Shown: piece by piece, positions 24,766 through 33,592 of the stretch
Position numbering within the stretch: the first letter of the stretch is position 1
Layout: the number at the start of each line of letters is the position of its first letter
Assembly: GCA_038210375.1 (NCBI GenBank)
Contig: JBBQWT010000003.1
Span: 151,047-215,046 of the forward strand
Direction of reading: 5' to 3'
DNA length: 64,000 nt
From: JBBQWT01 sp038210375
GTDB taxonomy: Bacteria; Acidobacteriota; Terriglobia; Terriglobales; Acidobacteriaceae
Made by a program: the position numbers and the translations under genes
The notes under the pieces: model-generated
Database searches by the model: none
Told to the model about the DNA's origin: nothing
What the model saw: only the letters and a program-made list of their open reading frames with translations

Positions 24766-26755
24766 CGCTGGTCTTCACCTTTTGAAAAAATGTTTTCAGT
24801 TGAGGGTAAAAATCCGCCGTAAAGGCGAATGCGGCCAGCGCCAGATCGCGCTCGAAAGAAACTATTGATCCCTTTTGCTGGAAGCTGGTTTTATATATTC
24901 CGAATGCGCTCTTGCCGTCTTCCGACACCAGGGTCTCGTTCTGTTCCTTGGGCAGAGTTTCTACCTGCAAGCCCGCCGGCAGCACGATCCTCACCTTATC
25001 CACGTCACGATAAGGATACTCCAGCAAAACCGAGTACATGCGTTTGGGCCGGGTAAATGCCTGGTGCGAGTTGACGTGGAAAAGCTGGGTGGGCAGTAAC
25101 AGGCGCTGGCCGGCCGAAGAGGCCGCGGCCGGAATCACCACATCGAAATGCGCAATCAGGAAGCCGCCAGACTCGGTCCATCCTTCGCTGGCGCCGGCCT
25201 TGATTTCGGCATTGGCCGGCAGCCACTCGCGCAGCTCTTTTTCCATCATCAGCTTTTGTCCGGCTTCGTCGGTTTGCGCGCCTTCGATGCGGTGCCATAA
25301 AGCTTCCTGTCCACTGAATCCGAGAGTGACCTTGCCTTTCAGGTTGCCTTCCGCATCCATGGTGAAGTTGGCGAGACGCTGGGTGCCGGCCTGGTTATAT
25401 TGCGGAATGGGGGATTGCGATAACTCGGTACTGCCGTCCGGCTTCTGGCGCACCCCCAGGGTGTCGGTGTAGCGCCAGCGCAAGAGTCCAAAGGGAGAAA
25501 AGCGAGTGCCCGGATCGAGAAACACTTCCTTGCCATCGATGGTGGCAATCACCAGCTCACCGCTCAACTGGTTCCAGTTGGGCAGGTTGGCGTCAAAGAC
25601 CTTTTCATCGCGGGTACTGGCGCGCATCATGTAGGCGGGAATGTCCACGGCGCGCAGCATCCCGGCCAGGAGCCGGTTGATCTCGATGTGGTTGCCTTCG
25701 CCCAGTTTTAGCACGTCTTCTATGTTCTTGCTGGGTTTGGATTTGCCCGCCTGCTTGGCGGCCGCGGGATCAAATGTGAGGTTCTTGATCTGCTGGGCGC
25801 GGGCATAAAGTTTTTCCGCTTTTTTTTGCGGAGAGTCGCCCGCGCTGACCACCTTGGCGGCCTCGGCCGCGATCGCGGAATGATGGCCGATGAAATTATC
25901 CACCTCTTTCGACCAGTACTTTCCTTCCGTCTTCCAGTACTCACCGGCGCCCGCGTTGCGTGCCCAGTAGAACGAGACCCGCCACTTGAGTTGTTCTTCC
26001 GGAAGGGAAAAAGGCTCCGCCACAAACGCCGGGATATCGTTGACTTCAACCTGCAGGGCCTGGTGGTTATCGATCCACTGCGGCGCCATGTCCTTGCGCA
26101 ACCCCATAGTCACCCAGTACACCGAGGGCAGCTCTTCACCTCGGCGATTGCGCACGATGCCGGAAGCGAAGGGAATGAATTTGAATTTTGCGTGCTTTTG
26201 AAATAGGTCGTCCTGCACCGTCCAATAGGCGTCGTAAGCGATATCGTCGTACCAGTGCAGCTTGTACTGGTATTCGATGATGGATCCCGGCTGCACAGCC
26301 GGCAGCACAAACGCTTTCTGCATGATCTTGATGCCGCGGCCTTTGGCCACCACCTCGTCGAACGGCTTGCCTTCGTAATTGATGATCGAGCCATCGGGTT
26401 GAATGGTGCGCGCCTTGATGTCCACCAGCGAAAATTGGCGGTTGTCGTAAGGAACTTTGACGCTGGCCAGCGCCTTGCCCTGCTCGGTAAGAATTTTCTC
26501 GCGGATGTAGGTAGAGCGGAATTGCTTGCCTTCATCGGTAACTTCTTCGCGATAGAGGATCACGGCATCAGCGCCCGGCTGCTGGGGCTCCGCGGTCATC
26601 TTCAGCTCCTGCGGAGAAAGCGGCAGCCACACCTGAAAGGCGCGGGCGCGGGAGAAAGAAATCAGCAGCAAAATTGACAGGACGAGAAAACGGGAACGGG
26701 TAAGAAAAAAAGATAATCGCATGGCATGCCTCGAAGCCCGCAAAGTAAAGTACAC
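24719..26755 (-). CDS. DUF3857 / transglutaminase-like protein, catalytic Cys replaced
   Basis: A 678-residue paralogue of the flanking proteins: signal peptide (about 15-39), DUF3857 domain (about 60-250, including GSIIEYQYKLHWYDDIAYDAYW), transglutaminase-fold core and C-terminal domain. Where the active relative has GDCKDK, this protein has EGNHIEINRLLAGMLRA (His356 in place of Cys), and the catalytic His block is LSGELVIATI. The third position, FLDPGTRF, keeps its Asp. It is therefore predicted to be a non-catalytic, perhaps binding or scaffolding, member. It overlaps the next gene, which has the intact triad, suggesting a paired role. Confidence 0.83.
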   Translation of the reverse strand: MYFTLRASRHAMRLSFFLTRSRFLVLSILLLISFSRARAFQVWLPLSPQELKMTAEPQQPGADAVILYREEVTDEGKQFRSTYIREKILTEQGKALASVKVPYDNRQFSLVDIKARTIQPDGSIINYEGKPFDEVVAKGRGIKIMQKAFVLPAVQPGSIIEYQYKLHWYDDIAYDAYWTVQDDLFQKHAKFKFIPFASGIVRNRRGEELPSVYWVTMGLRKDMAPQWIDNHQALQVEVNDIPAFVAEPFSLPEEQLKWRVSFYWARNAGAGEYWKTEGKYWSKEVDNFIGHHSAIAAEAAKVVSAGDSPQKKAEKLYARAQQIKNLTFDPAAAKQAGKSKPSKNIEDVLKLGEGNHIEINRLLAGMLRAVDIPAYMMRASTRDEKVFDANLPNWNQLSGELVIATIDGKEVFLDPGTRFSPFGLLRWRYTDTLGVRQKPDGSTELSQSPIPQYNQAGTQRLANFTMDAEGNLKGKVTLGFSGQEALWHRIEGAQTDEAGQKLMMEKELREWLPANAEIKAGASEGWTESGGFLIAHFDVVIPAAASSAGQRLLLPTQLFHVNSHQAFTRPKRMYSVLLEYPYRDVDKVRIVLPAGLQVETLPKEQNETLVSEDGKSAFGIYKTSFQQKGSIVSFERDLALAAFAFTADFYPQLKTFFQKVKTSDDQPAILHSSAAASN

Positions 26756-27229
26756 TGCACAACCGCAAAAGGGGTGAGATATAAGGTGGGATAGGGCCCA
26801 GAATCCCGTATTAAAGGGATTTATACCACAGAAAATAGAGTTCGCCGGGAAAATGCCATTGCATCCCGGTTAACGAGAAGTGGGGGCTGGTCAGCCCATT
26901 TTTAAAAGTCTTAGCCCCAGGGAGAGCAGTACACCTCATATATGAATTGACTAAGGGTTCCTCGGCTTCGCTCGGAATCACAATTCATTTAAGACGCGCT
27001 CTCGGTACCGGGAGAAAGATAAACGTTTGGTCCGGGTAATAAAACTTTTTGTCTCGCGATCAGATGCAACGTGGGCAGATGGAATGCCAATGTTCTCGAC
27101 TCGATTCGTCGGCTGCGCTCGAAATTACAACCCTTAAATGGCAGGCGGGCAAGGCTATTACATGCGTACCTCGATTTAGGAACTAGGAGATTGCTCCGCA
27201 TTAACGCAATTACAAGACTTGCGCCCCAC
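26756..27229. other. Intergenic stretch with dispersed repeats
   Basis: A 474-bp gap between two DUF3857 paralogues with no supportable gene. It holds one good copy (26955-26988) and one degenerate copy (27103-27130) of a dispersed repeat centred on TCCTCGGCTTCGCTCGGA. I see no clear promoter or terminator. Confidence 0.55.
26955..26988 (+). repeat. Dispersed intergenic repeat, copy 1
   Basis: The sequence around TCCTCGGCTTCGCTCGGA matches 61640-61673 at all but one position over 34 bases, and the reverse strand of 61312-61344 closely. A degenerate relative lies at 27103-27130 (23 of 28 bases alike). Confidence 0.75.
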
Positions 27230-29257
27230 CTACATCAACAACGGCCCCAGCCCATTCGTGATCGTCCGCAAACGGTTTTGCGGCGTGCTGTTGATCCGCA
27301 ACACCGCTTGCTCCTCATCGCCGGCCTTCACCTTTTTGTAGAACCCACGCAACTCGGGATAAGCATCAGCGGGCAGCCACGTCGCGCCCAGGGTGAGATC
27401 CCGATTGAAGATCAGGGTACGACCGCTCTGCTCGCGCATCGTGTGATAAGAAGAAAACGGAACTGAAACGGCATGCGGCCTCGGCAGGCCCTCAACCTCA
27501 ACCCCCGCGGGCAAGGCCATCGACACTTGATCGACCTCGCGGAAAGGATAGGGCAGGAAGATGGCGTGCAGCCGACGGTCCCGGGTAAAGACCTGTTTGG
27601 TGTTGGCCGCAAAGATTTCGCTGGGCACCAGAAGCCGCTCGCCGGCGCTGGCCGCGTAGGATGGAATCGTGACGGAGAAATGCGCCACCAGCGGCAGGTT
27701 TTCGTCGGTGCCGCCTTCGACCTGGTTGACCTTCAGTTGGGCGCTCGCCGGCAACCATTCGGTGAGTTGTTTGGTCAGCAATTCTTTCTGTCCGTCTTCA
27801 CCGTCGCGCCAGCCGGCCATGCGATACACCAACGCGCTCTGTCCGGTGAACTCCACGGTAATATTTCCCGCCAGGTTGCCAGCGGGGTCCAGCGAAAAGT
27901 CAGCGTTGCGCCGGGTCACGGTTTGCGACGCATCGGGCGGCGGAGTGTGCGCGATCTCAGTACCGCCGGCGACCTGGCGAAGTCCGCCCAGCATGGTGTA
28001 CTGCCAGCGCAACAGACCATATGGACAGTAGCGCGTGCCGGGATCGAGGAAGAGGTCCTTGCCATCGATCCGGGCGACGACGATCTCATCGGTAAGCTGG
28101 CTCCAGTCGGGCAGGTCGGCATCGAACATCTGGCCTTCGCGGGTGCCCAGCCGCATCATGTACGACTTGATTCCCGCGGCGCGCAACAGGCCCGCGTAGG
28201 CGCGGTTGATGTCTAGGTGTCCACCAATGTTCTGGGTCACGACGCCCTCGATGTTGGAGGAAAAACGGTAGGTTTTGAGGGCGGCCGCGGAAAGTCCTCG
28301 CACGCCGCCGGGATTCTCGATCTGCTGCACGCGCAGGTAGAGCTTGCGCGCCTTCTGCTCGTCGCTGTCGCCGGCGGCGATGACCTTGGCGGCCTCTTCG
28401 GCTACGGCCTGGCTGTGACCGATAAATTTGTCGGCGCCCGCCGACCAGATCGATCCTTCATCGCGCCAGAATTTAGCGACGTTGAACGACTTGTTCTTGC
28501 CGTAGAAGAAGGATGCCCGCATCTTCAGGTCGGCATCCACCAGGGAAAATTCCTCCGGCTCAAAAGCGGGAACGTCATGCAACTCCATTTCCAACGTGCC
28601 TTTTCGGTTGGCCTTCGGCGCCAGGCCGGGCGGGGTCCCCGAAACCGCCCAATAGACCGGATTGCGCGACCGCCCGAAAAAACCGCGATGTCCCGCCGGA
28701 ACAAAGGCGAGTTTCACGTGCTTCTGCATGAGGTCTTCCTGGATGATCCAGCGCCGCGAAAACGGCAGGTCCTTCAGCCATTGCTGCTTGTAGCGGTATT
28801 CGATGATGGAGCCCACTTCAACGTGGGGCAGGGTGAAAGTCTTGACCATCGCCCGTAGCCGACTGCCGCTATACATAGGCCGATCGTAACTCTGGCCATC
28901 AAACTCGGTGATGGAGCCATCGGCATGCAGGGTTCGTCCCTGGAGCTCGGTGATCGCATAAAGATCGCTGAAGTAGAGGATGCGCACGTTGGCATAGTCG
29001 CGGCCATCCTCAGACAGAATTTTTTCGCGAACATATTTGAAGGTAAAGTGGTGGCTGTCGTCCGCCACTTCCTCCCGATAGAGGATGATTGCACCCGCCG
29101 CCCGCTGCGCCCCATCCTCAGAGATAACAAAATCCTCGGCACGAACCGGCTGCCAGGCGGGATGAGCCATGGCGCAGGTTGCGGACAGCAAAAAGACCAA
29201 CGAAATAAAGAGCGCAGGTAGCCTGATGAGCAAAGTTCGAGCCGGGGGGCGTGCCAT
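27230..29257 (-). CDS. DUF3857 / transglutaminase-like protein, catalytic Cys replaced
   Basis: A 675-residue paralogue, closest to the 678-residue neighbour. It has an export signal (about 8-31), a DUF3857 domain (about 45-245, with VGSIIEYRYKQQWLKDLPFSRRW), a transglutaminase-like core and a C-terminal domain. The catalytic region reads GGHLDINRAYAGLLRA, with His347 where active relatives have Cys; DLFLDPGTRY keeps the Asp position. It is separated from the other two by a 474-bp non-coding gap, so it may be transcribed alone. No clear ribosome site precedes the ATG at 29257, and the true start may lie a little downstream. Confidence 0.82.
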   Translation of the reverse strand: MARPPARTLLIRLPALFISLVFLLSATCAMAHPAWQPVRAEDFVISEDGAQRAAGAIILYREEVADDSHHFTFKYVREKILSEDGRDYANVRILYFSDLYAITELQGRTLHADGSITEFDGQSYDRPMYSGSRLRAMVKTFTLPHVEVGSIIEYRYKQQWLKDLPFSRRWIIQEDLMQKHVKLAFVPAGHRGFFGRSRNPVYWAVSGTPPGLAPKANRKGTLEMELHDVPAFEPEEFSLVDADLKMRASFFYGKNKSFNVAKFWRDEGSIWSAGADKFIGHSQAVAEEAAKVIAAGDSDEQKARKLYLRVQQIENPGGVRGLSAAALKTYRFSSNIEGVVTQNIGGHLDINRAYAGLLRAAGIKSYMMRLGTREGQMFDADLPDWSQLTDEIVVARIDGKDLFLDPGTRYCPYGLLRWQYTMLGGLRQVAGGTEIAHTPPPDASQTVTRRNADFSLDPAGNLAGNITVEFTGQSALVYRMAGWRDGEDGQKELLTKQLTEWLPASAQLKVNQVEGGTDENLPLVAHFSVTIPSYAASAGERLLVPSEIFAANTKQVFTRDRRLHAIFLPYPFREVDQVSMALPAGVEVEGLPRPHAVSVPFSSYHTMREQSGRTLIFNRDLTLGATWLPADAYPELRGFYKKVKAGDEEQAVLRINSTPQNRLRTITNGLGPLLM

Positions 29258-29462
29258 ATATAAGGAGTCTATAAGGGAAAATGGGTTTTTGATAGATATC
29301 AGGCTGGGACGTGGGGGCTTGCGTTGCGAACCAGAAATCCCGGTGAGTGCCGAAAACGGGAGCTAAAGCTGACAACAGTTGGCTGGCGGCGATTCTGTCG
29401 TATTGTGCTAACTACACCGACAGCCTATCCACCGAACGGTTGAGCGTTCCCAAGCCGCACCA

Positions 29463-30428
29463 ATGAATCAGGAAAAGAAAGCACGACGCTATAGAGCCAT
29501 AACTTTACTTCGAGGGCTGGCCATTCTGCTTGCATTTGTGTCAGCTGGAGGCTGCAACCAATATAAGACGCACGGCACAAGTGGGAATTCGCAACTATCT
29601 CAGGCTGGTTCCACGATTAAGATCCGCAGGACGACGACACCCCTCGGGGAGGAACCTACAATCACCCGTGATATTTATTATCGCAGTGGGACGATGCGGA
29701 AGGTGGATCGCCTGGGAGGTGAATCGACGCCTTCGTTTGTGAACATCTCAGATTGCACCGCCAAAACGGGTCTCTCGGTCGACCTGGAAGCGCGCGAATA
29801 TAAAAAATACAAAATGGTCAGGTATTGGACCTCCGCACAATTCGACGAGTACGTTAAGGCGCACCCTGAGAGCGCTGCGCCGTTGGAAAGTCAGACGATA
29901 GATACAGGCGAAAGCAAGTTCTTTTTCGGACGTTCGGCGAAGCATCTCATCACGACGACAAAGCAGCCCCGCAGTCAAAAGGGCGATGGCGGCCAGGAAA
30001 TCATCGACGGGTGGTATATCGACCATGATCGGCCCGACAATAACTGTGTCCCGGATTACGCGGCCGATCAACTTCAATACCTGGTAGGCACCGTGCTCAT
30101 TGATGACTATCGAAAGGTTCCCCGATTCCACCACATAGGCCCATTGCCAACAGGCCTTCCGGTCGAACACACCCGCAACATTACTTACGCTCCCTCTGAC
30201 AACCGCAGGGTTCGGTCTGTGATTCTGGAAGAGAAAGTTGAAGACCTGTCAGACGGCCTTATCAATCCCTTGATCTTTGAAATCCCATCAGGATATCGCG
30301 AAAATCCTCGGCTGGGGCAAAACACTCAACCCGGTCCCTCGAATCCGCAATTAATTTTTATGTGGGTCTTGATCGCGTTGGTCGTTGCTATTTGTTCGAT
30401 TGCTCGGTTAAAGGGTCAACCAACTTGA
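29463..30428 (+). CDS. Hypothetical lipoprotein with a C-terminal membrane helix
   Basis: A 321-residue protein of unrecognised family. A basic N-terminus and hydrophobic stretch end in a lipobox-like VSAGGC (Cys31), and a second hydrophobic helix lies at the C-terminus (about 296-316). The middle has a beta-rich pattern: a likely MRKVDRLGGE strand, a KYKMVRYWTSAQFDEY segment and a YIDHDRPDNN loop. This resembles proteins that bind or report on outer-membrane state, but I cannot name one. A lipid anchor plus a C-terminal helix is unusual. GC content is lower than neighbours and no ribosome site is obvious. Confidence 0.65.
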   Translation: MNQEKKARRYRAITLLRGLAILLAFVSAGGCNQYKTHGTSGNSQLSQAGSTIKIRRTTTPLGEEPTITRDIYYRSGTMRKVDRLGGESTPSFVNISDCTAKTGLSVDLEAREYKKYKMVRYWTSAQFDEYVKAHPESAAPLESQTIDTGESKFFFGRSAKHLITTTKQPRSQKGDGGQEIIDGWYIDHDRPDNNCVPDYAADQLQYLVGTVLIDDYRKVPRFHHIGPLPTGLPVEHTRNITYAPSDNRRVRSVILEEKVEDLSDGLINPLIFEIPSGYRENPRLGQNTQPGPSNPQLIFMWVLIALVVAICSIARLKGQPT

Positions 30429-30521
30429 ATGTGAGGGCGGCGTCTGCCACGTGGCAGCGCAGAGAAACTCCTCCTCCTCTTCTCCAGAAACGTATAATTC
30501 AGCCCACGTCGCATAGCATCC

Positions 30522-31355
30522 ATGGCTGAGCCAGCGTCCTCTCCACTTCCGACCGCACCCGGTGACGCAGTCATCGAATTTCGCGACATCTCCTACTCCA
30601 TTCCTCCGAACAAGGAAGTGCTCAACCAGCTCAAGCTGACGGTTCACCGCGGCGACACCATGGTGCTTCTGGGCCGTAGCGGTTCCGGCAAGACGACCGC
30701 GCTAAAACTCATCAATCATTTACTTGTGCCTACCGGCGGCGAATTGCTGGTGGAGGGCAAACCTACAACCCAGTGGGACGTGATCGGCCTGCGCCGCCGC
30801 ATCGGCTACGTCATTCAGGAAGGCGGGCTCTTTCCCCATTACACTATCGCGGAAAACGTGGGCATCGCGCCCCGATTGCTCGGCCAGAACCCAGAGCAGG
30901 TTCGCGCACGCATCGATGAGATGCTGCGCCTGGTGGATCTTGAGCCGGGAGATTTTCGCGAACGCTACCCGCACCAGCTTTCCGGCGGACAGCGGCAGCG
31001 GGCCGGCGTGGCCCGCGCCCTCGCCGGGGACCCGCCCATCCTGCTCATGGATGAGCCCTTCGGAGCGCTCGACCCCATGAGCCGCGCCGAGATTCAACGG
31101 CAGTTTAAAGCGCTGCAACAACGGTTGGGGAAGACCATCGTGCTGGTCACCCATGACCTGCGAGAGGCCCTTTACCTTGGCAGCCAGATCGCATTGCTGG
31201 AGGCGGGCAGCCTGGTAGGCAGGTTCAGAAAAACGGAATTTCTCAATTCCTCGGACGAGCGCGTGCGCAAATATATTTCCGCATTCGACACCAGCGATGA
31301 CGTGATTGCGCTTTCTCCGTCGAGCGAGCACCCATCCGCGGGAGCGCCAGGATAA
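30522..31355 (+). CDS. Osmoprotectant (glycine betaine/choline-type) ABC transporter ATPase
   Basis: A 277-residue ABC ATPase of the OpuCA/ProV class that powers uptake of quaternary ammonium solutes. Walker A is GRSGSGKTT (about 51-59), the signature is LSGGQRQRAGVARAL (about 152-166), Walker B is ILLMDEPFGALDPMSR, and the H-loop is LVTHDLREAL. It lacks the C-terminal CBS domains found in many OpuCA proteins, so ionic-strength sensing must occur elsewhere if at all. Its stop overlaps the permease ATG (TAATG), giving a three-gene operon. Confidence 0.92.
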   Translation: MAEPASSPLPTAPGDAVIEFRDISYSIPPNKEVLNQLKLTVHRGDTMVLLGRSGSGKTTALKLINHLLVPTGGELLVEGKPTTQWDVIGLRRRIGYVIQEGGLFPHYTIAENVGIAPRLLGQNPEQVRARIDEMLRLVDLEPGDFRERYPHQLSGGQRQRAGVARALAGDPPILLMDEPFGALDPMSRAEIQRQFKALQQRLGKTIVLVTHDLREALYLGSQIALLEAGSLVGRFRKTEFLNSSDERVRKYISAFDTSDDVIALSPSSEHPSAGAPG

Positions 31356-31987
31356 TGCTCGACTTCATCCTCAAGAACCGGCACGAGATCGCCACCTTGA
31401 CATTGGAACACCTGTGGCTGGTGTTCGTTTCCATGGCGCTGGCCATTGCCATCGGCGTTCCGCTGGGAATCCTGCTCAGCCGCAGGCGGTGGCTCAGTAA
31501 GCCGGTGCTCGGCGCCACCAACATCATTCAGACTATCCCCAGCCTGGCTCTGTTCGGTTTTCTGCTACCGGCGCCCTGGCTGGGCGAACGCGCGGAACGC
31601 CTGGCCATCACGGCGCTTACCCTCTACGCTCTCCTGCCGATTGTGCGCAATACTTTTATCGGGATCAGGGGCGTGGACGCCGCAGTGGTCGAAGCCGCGC
31701 GCGGAATGGGCCTGACCGACCGTCAGTTGCTTCTGCAGGTGCAGCTTCCCCTGGCGGGGAGCGTGATCCTTTCGGGGATACGCGTGGCCACTGTCATCTG
31801 CGTGGGGGTCGCCACTATCGCCGCCGCGGTGGGCGCCGGCGGCCTGGGAGAGTTCATCTTTCGCGGCGTGGCCATGGTCAATAACTCGCTCATCCTCGCG
31901 GGCGCCATTCCCGCCGCGCTGATGGCGATCACCGCCGACTTCATCCTGGGATTGATCGAGACAAAATTGCGCCCGGGCCGCGCATGA
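31355..31987 (+). CDS. Osmoprotectant ABC transporter permease
   Basis: A 210-residue inner-membrane permease with about six hydrophobic helices. The EAA-type loop reads VVEAARGMGLTDRQLLLQVQLPLA, the contact site for the ATPase, and IQTIPSLALFGFLL is typical of OpuCB/ProW-like permeases. It begins within the stop of the ATPase gene and ends overlapping the binding-protein gene by four bases (ATGA). Only one permease gene is present, so a homodimer is expected. Confidence 0.92.
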   Translation: MLDFILKNRHEIATLTLEHLWLVFVSMALAIAIGVPLGILLSRRRWLSKPVLGATNIIQTIPSLALFGFLLPAPWLGERAERLAITALTLYALLPIVRNTFIGIRGVDAAVVEAARGMGLTDRQLLLQVQLPLAGSVILSGIRVATVICVGVATIAAAVGAGGLGEFIFRGVAMVNNSLILAGAIPAALMAITADFILGLIETKLRPGRA

Positions 31988-32928
31988 AACTGCGCCGCTT
32001 GTCGTTCCATCTGCCGGCGCGAACCACGCAGTGGCGGGTGCGCGTGGCGTGGCTGGCGCTGTGTGCGCTTTCTCTGCTCGCCGTCACCTCCTGCCGGCCA
32101 TCGCATTCCGATCGCATCGTTGTGGGGTGCAAGAACTTTACCGAGCAGGTGGTGCTGGGAGAGATCATCGCCCAGCATATCGAAAACCGCCTCCATATCC
32201 CGGTGGACCGCCGTTTCTACCTCACCGGAAGCTACATCGCCCACCAGTCGCTGATCGCCGGGCGCATTGATATTTATCCGGAATACACCGGCACCGCGCT
32301 GCTGGCGATACTCAAGAAACCGCAAAACCACGCATCCGCGCAGGAGGTCCTGGCCAACGTGCGCGCCGACTACGCTGCGCGGTTCAAGGTAGCGGTGGAG
32401 CCTCCGTTGGGCTTCAACAATACGTTTGCCATGGTGGTGCGCGGGGACGACGCCCGCCGCGATGGGGTCGCGACCTTGACCCGATCCGCGCAATTCGCTC
32501 CGCAATGGCGGGCTGGCGTGGGCTACGAATTTCTGGAGCGCCCTGACGGATTCAAAGGCCTGGCGGCGGCCTACGGCCTGAAGTTCGCCGAACCGCCCAG
32601 AGTGATGGATCTCGGGCTTCTCTACCGCGCCATCCGGGAGCGTCAAGTGGATATGATCGCCGCCAATTCAACCGACGGCCTCATCGCCGCGCTCAACTTG
32701 GTAGTGCTCGAAGATGATCGCCACTACTTCCCTCCCTACGAGGCTGTGCCCCTGGTGCGTCAGGAAACCCTGACGCGGTTCCCTGGACTCGATAAAATTT
32801 TGCGGGAGCTGGCGGGAAAGATCTCAGACCAGCAGATGCAGCGCCTGAACTACGCGGTGGATGGCGATCATCGCGACGTCAAAGATGTGGCGAGAGAATT
32901 CTTGAAGACCGTTGAAGCGCAACCGTGA
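31984..32928 (+). CDS. Osmoprotectant-binding lipoprotein (OpuAC/OsmX-like)
   Basis: A 314-residue substrate-binding protein of the glycine betaine/choline ABC class. A membrane-export segment ends in the lipobox AVTSC (Cys38). The mature part has IVVGCKNFTEQVVLGEIIAQHIEN, GRIDIYPEYTGTAL, EPPLGFNNTFAM and VDMIAANSTDGLIAAL, which are typical of this family; aromatic ligand-cage residues are likely among the Tyr and Phe of these blocks. It is the third gene of the transporter operon and converges on a minus-strand hypothetical 12 bases away. Confidence 0.9.
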   Translation: MKLRRLSFHLPARTTQWRVRVAWLALCALSLLAVTSCRPSHSDRIVVGCKNFTEQVVLGEIIAQHIENRLHIPVDRRFYLTGSYIAHQSLIAGRIDIYPEYTGTALLAILKKPQNHASAQEVLANVRADYAARFKVAVEPPLGFNNTFAMVVRGDDARRDGVATLTRSAQFAPQWRAGVGYEFLERPDGFKGLAAAYGLKFAEPPRVMDLGLLYRAIRERQVDMIAANSTDGLIAALNLVVLEDDRHYFPPYEAVPLVRQETLTRFPGLDKILRELAGKISDQQMQRLNYAVDGDHRDVKDVAREFLKTVEAQP

Positions 32929-32940
32929 GCAGCACGGGGA

Positions 32941-33477
32941 CTACGGAGCGGGCGCGTCATCGCGGGGAAATGAGCTGAACACGATTTCGCGTGATTTTCC
33001 GCGGGATTGTTTGTCATCCCCGGTGTTGTATTGGGTCAGTATCCCGGTGATGCGAAGCGCGCCCTGCTCGCCCGGTTTCTTCAGGCTATCGGGGGCGATC
33101 TTGCCTTTAAATTCAAACCAGATGCCATGAACCGGTTTGGTGGTGAAGCTCAGATCGTCGTCTTTCAACGCCGCCTTGCTGAAGAATTGATCGAGAAACA
33201 GGCCTTTGTCACTGTCGTCCTGACCGTAGCGTGAAACGAAACCGGTCACCCGCGGCTCATGTCCCGCCTCGGTTTCCACCGTGACCTGCACGAACTCGCC
33301 TTCCTGTACGAAGCTGTACATGCCGGAAACATCTTTATCCTGAAAGCCGCGCGCCGCAGCCTGGGCAAGTTGCGTTCCCATCGCCAGCACGCCGACCGCC
33401 AGCGCCATCGCTCTGATGAACGCGCGACGCCCCGCGGCCGGAAATGCGTAAGAAATTCTTCCTGTTTTTACTTTCAT
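32941..33477 (-). CDS. Secreted hypothetical protein
   Basis: A 178-residue exported protein. A twin-arginine-like GRRAFIRAMALAVGVLAMG precedes a signal cleavage region near AQAAA (about 40). The mature part is a compact beta-rich domain: VSGMYSFVQEGEFVQVTVE, VTGFVSRYGQDDSDKG, LSFTTKPVHGIWFEFKGKI and ALRITGILTQYNT. I do not recognise a family. The GRRAF motif may be a Tat signal, but the second R-x-F-hydrophobic pattern is imperfect. It stands alone between convergent and divergent genes. Confidence 0.65.
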   Translation of the reverse strand: MKVKTGRISYAFPAAGRRAFIRAMALAVGVLAMGTQLAQAAARGFQDKDVSGMYSFVQEGEFVQVTVETEAGHEPRVTGFVSRYGQDDSDKGLFLDQFFSKAALKDDDLSFTTKPVHGIWFEFKGKIAPDSLKKPGEQGALRITGILTQYNTGDDKQSRGKSREIVFSSFPRDDAPAP

Positions 33478-33559
33478 ATCTCACCCGCGGCTTGCTGCCG
33501 AGTTTTGCAACCCAGTGCAGCACTCCCAGGTTTCCCTGCGGGCCGCACTTTTACTTGTT

Positions 33560-33565
33560 TATAAT
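33560..33565 (+). promoter_or_regulatory. -10 hexamer upstream of the TonB-family gene
   Basis: A perfect TATAAT lies 27 bases before the ATG at 33593. No good -35 hexamer is seen at 16-18 bp upstream, so promoter strength is uncertain. Confidence 0.35.
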
Positions 33566-33592
33566 CACACACAATTGCTATCTTGCGATTAG

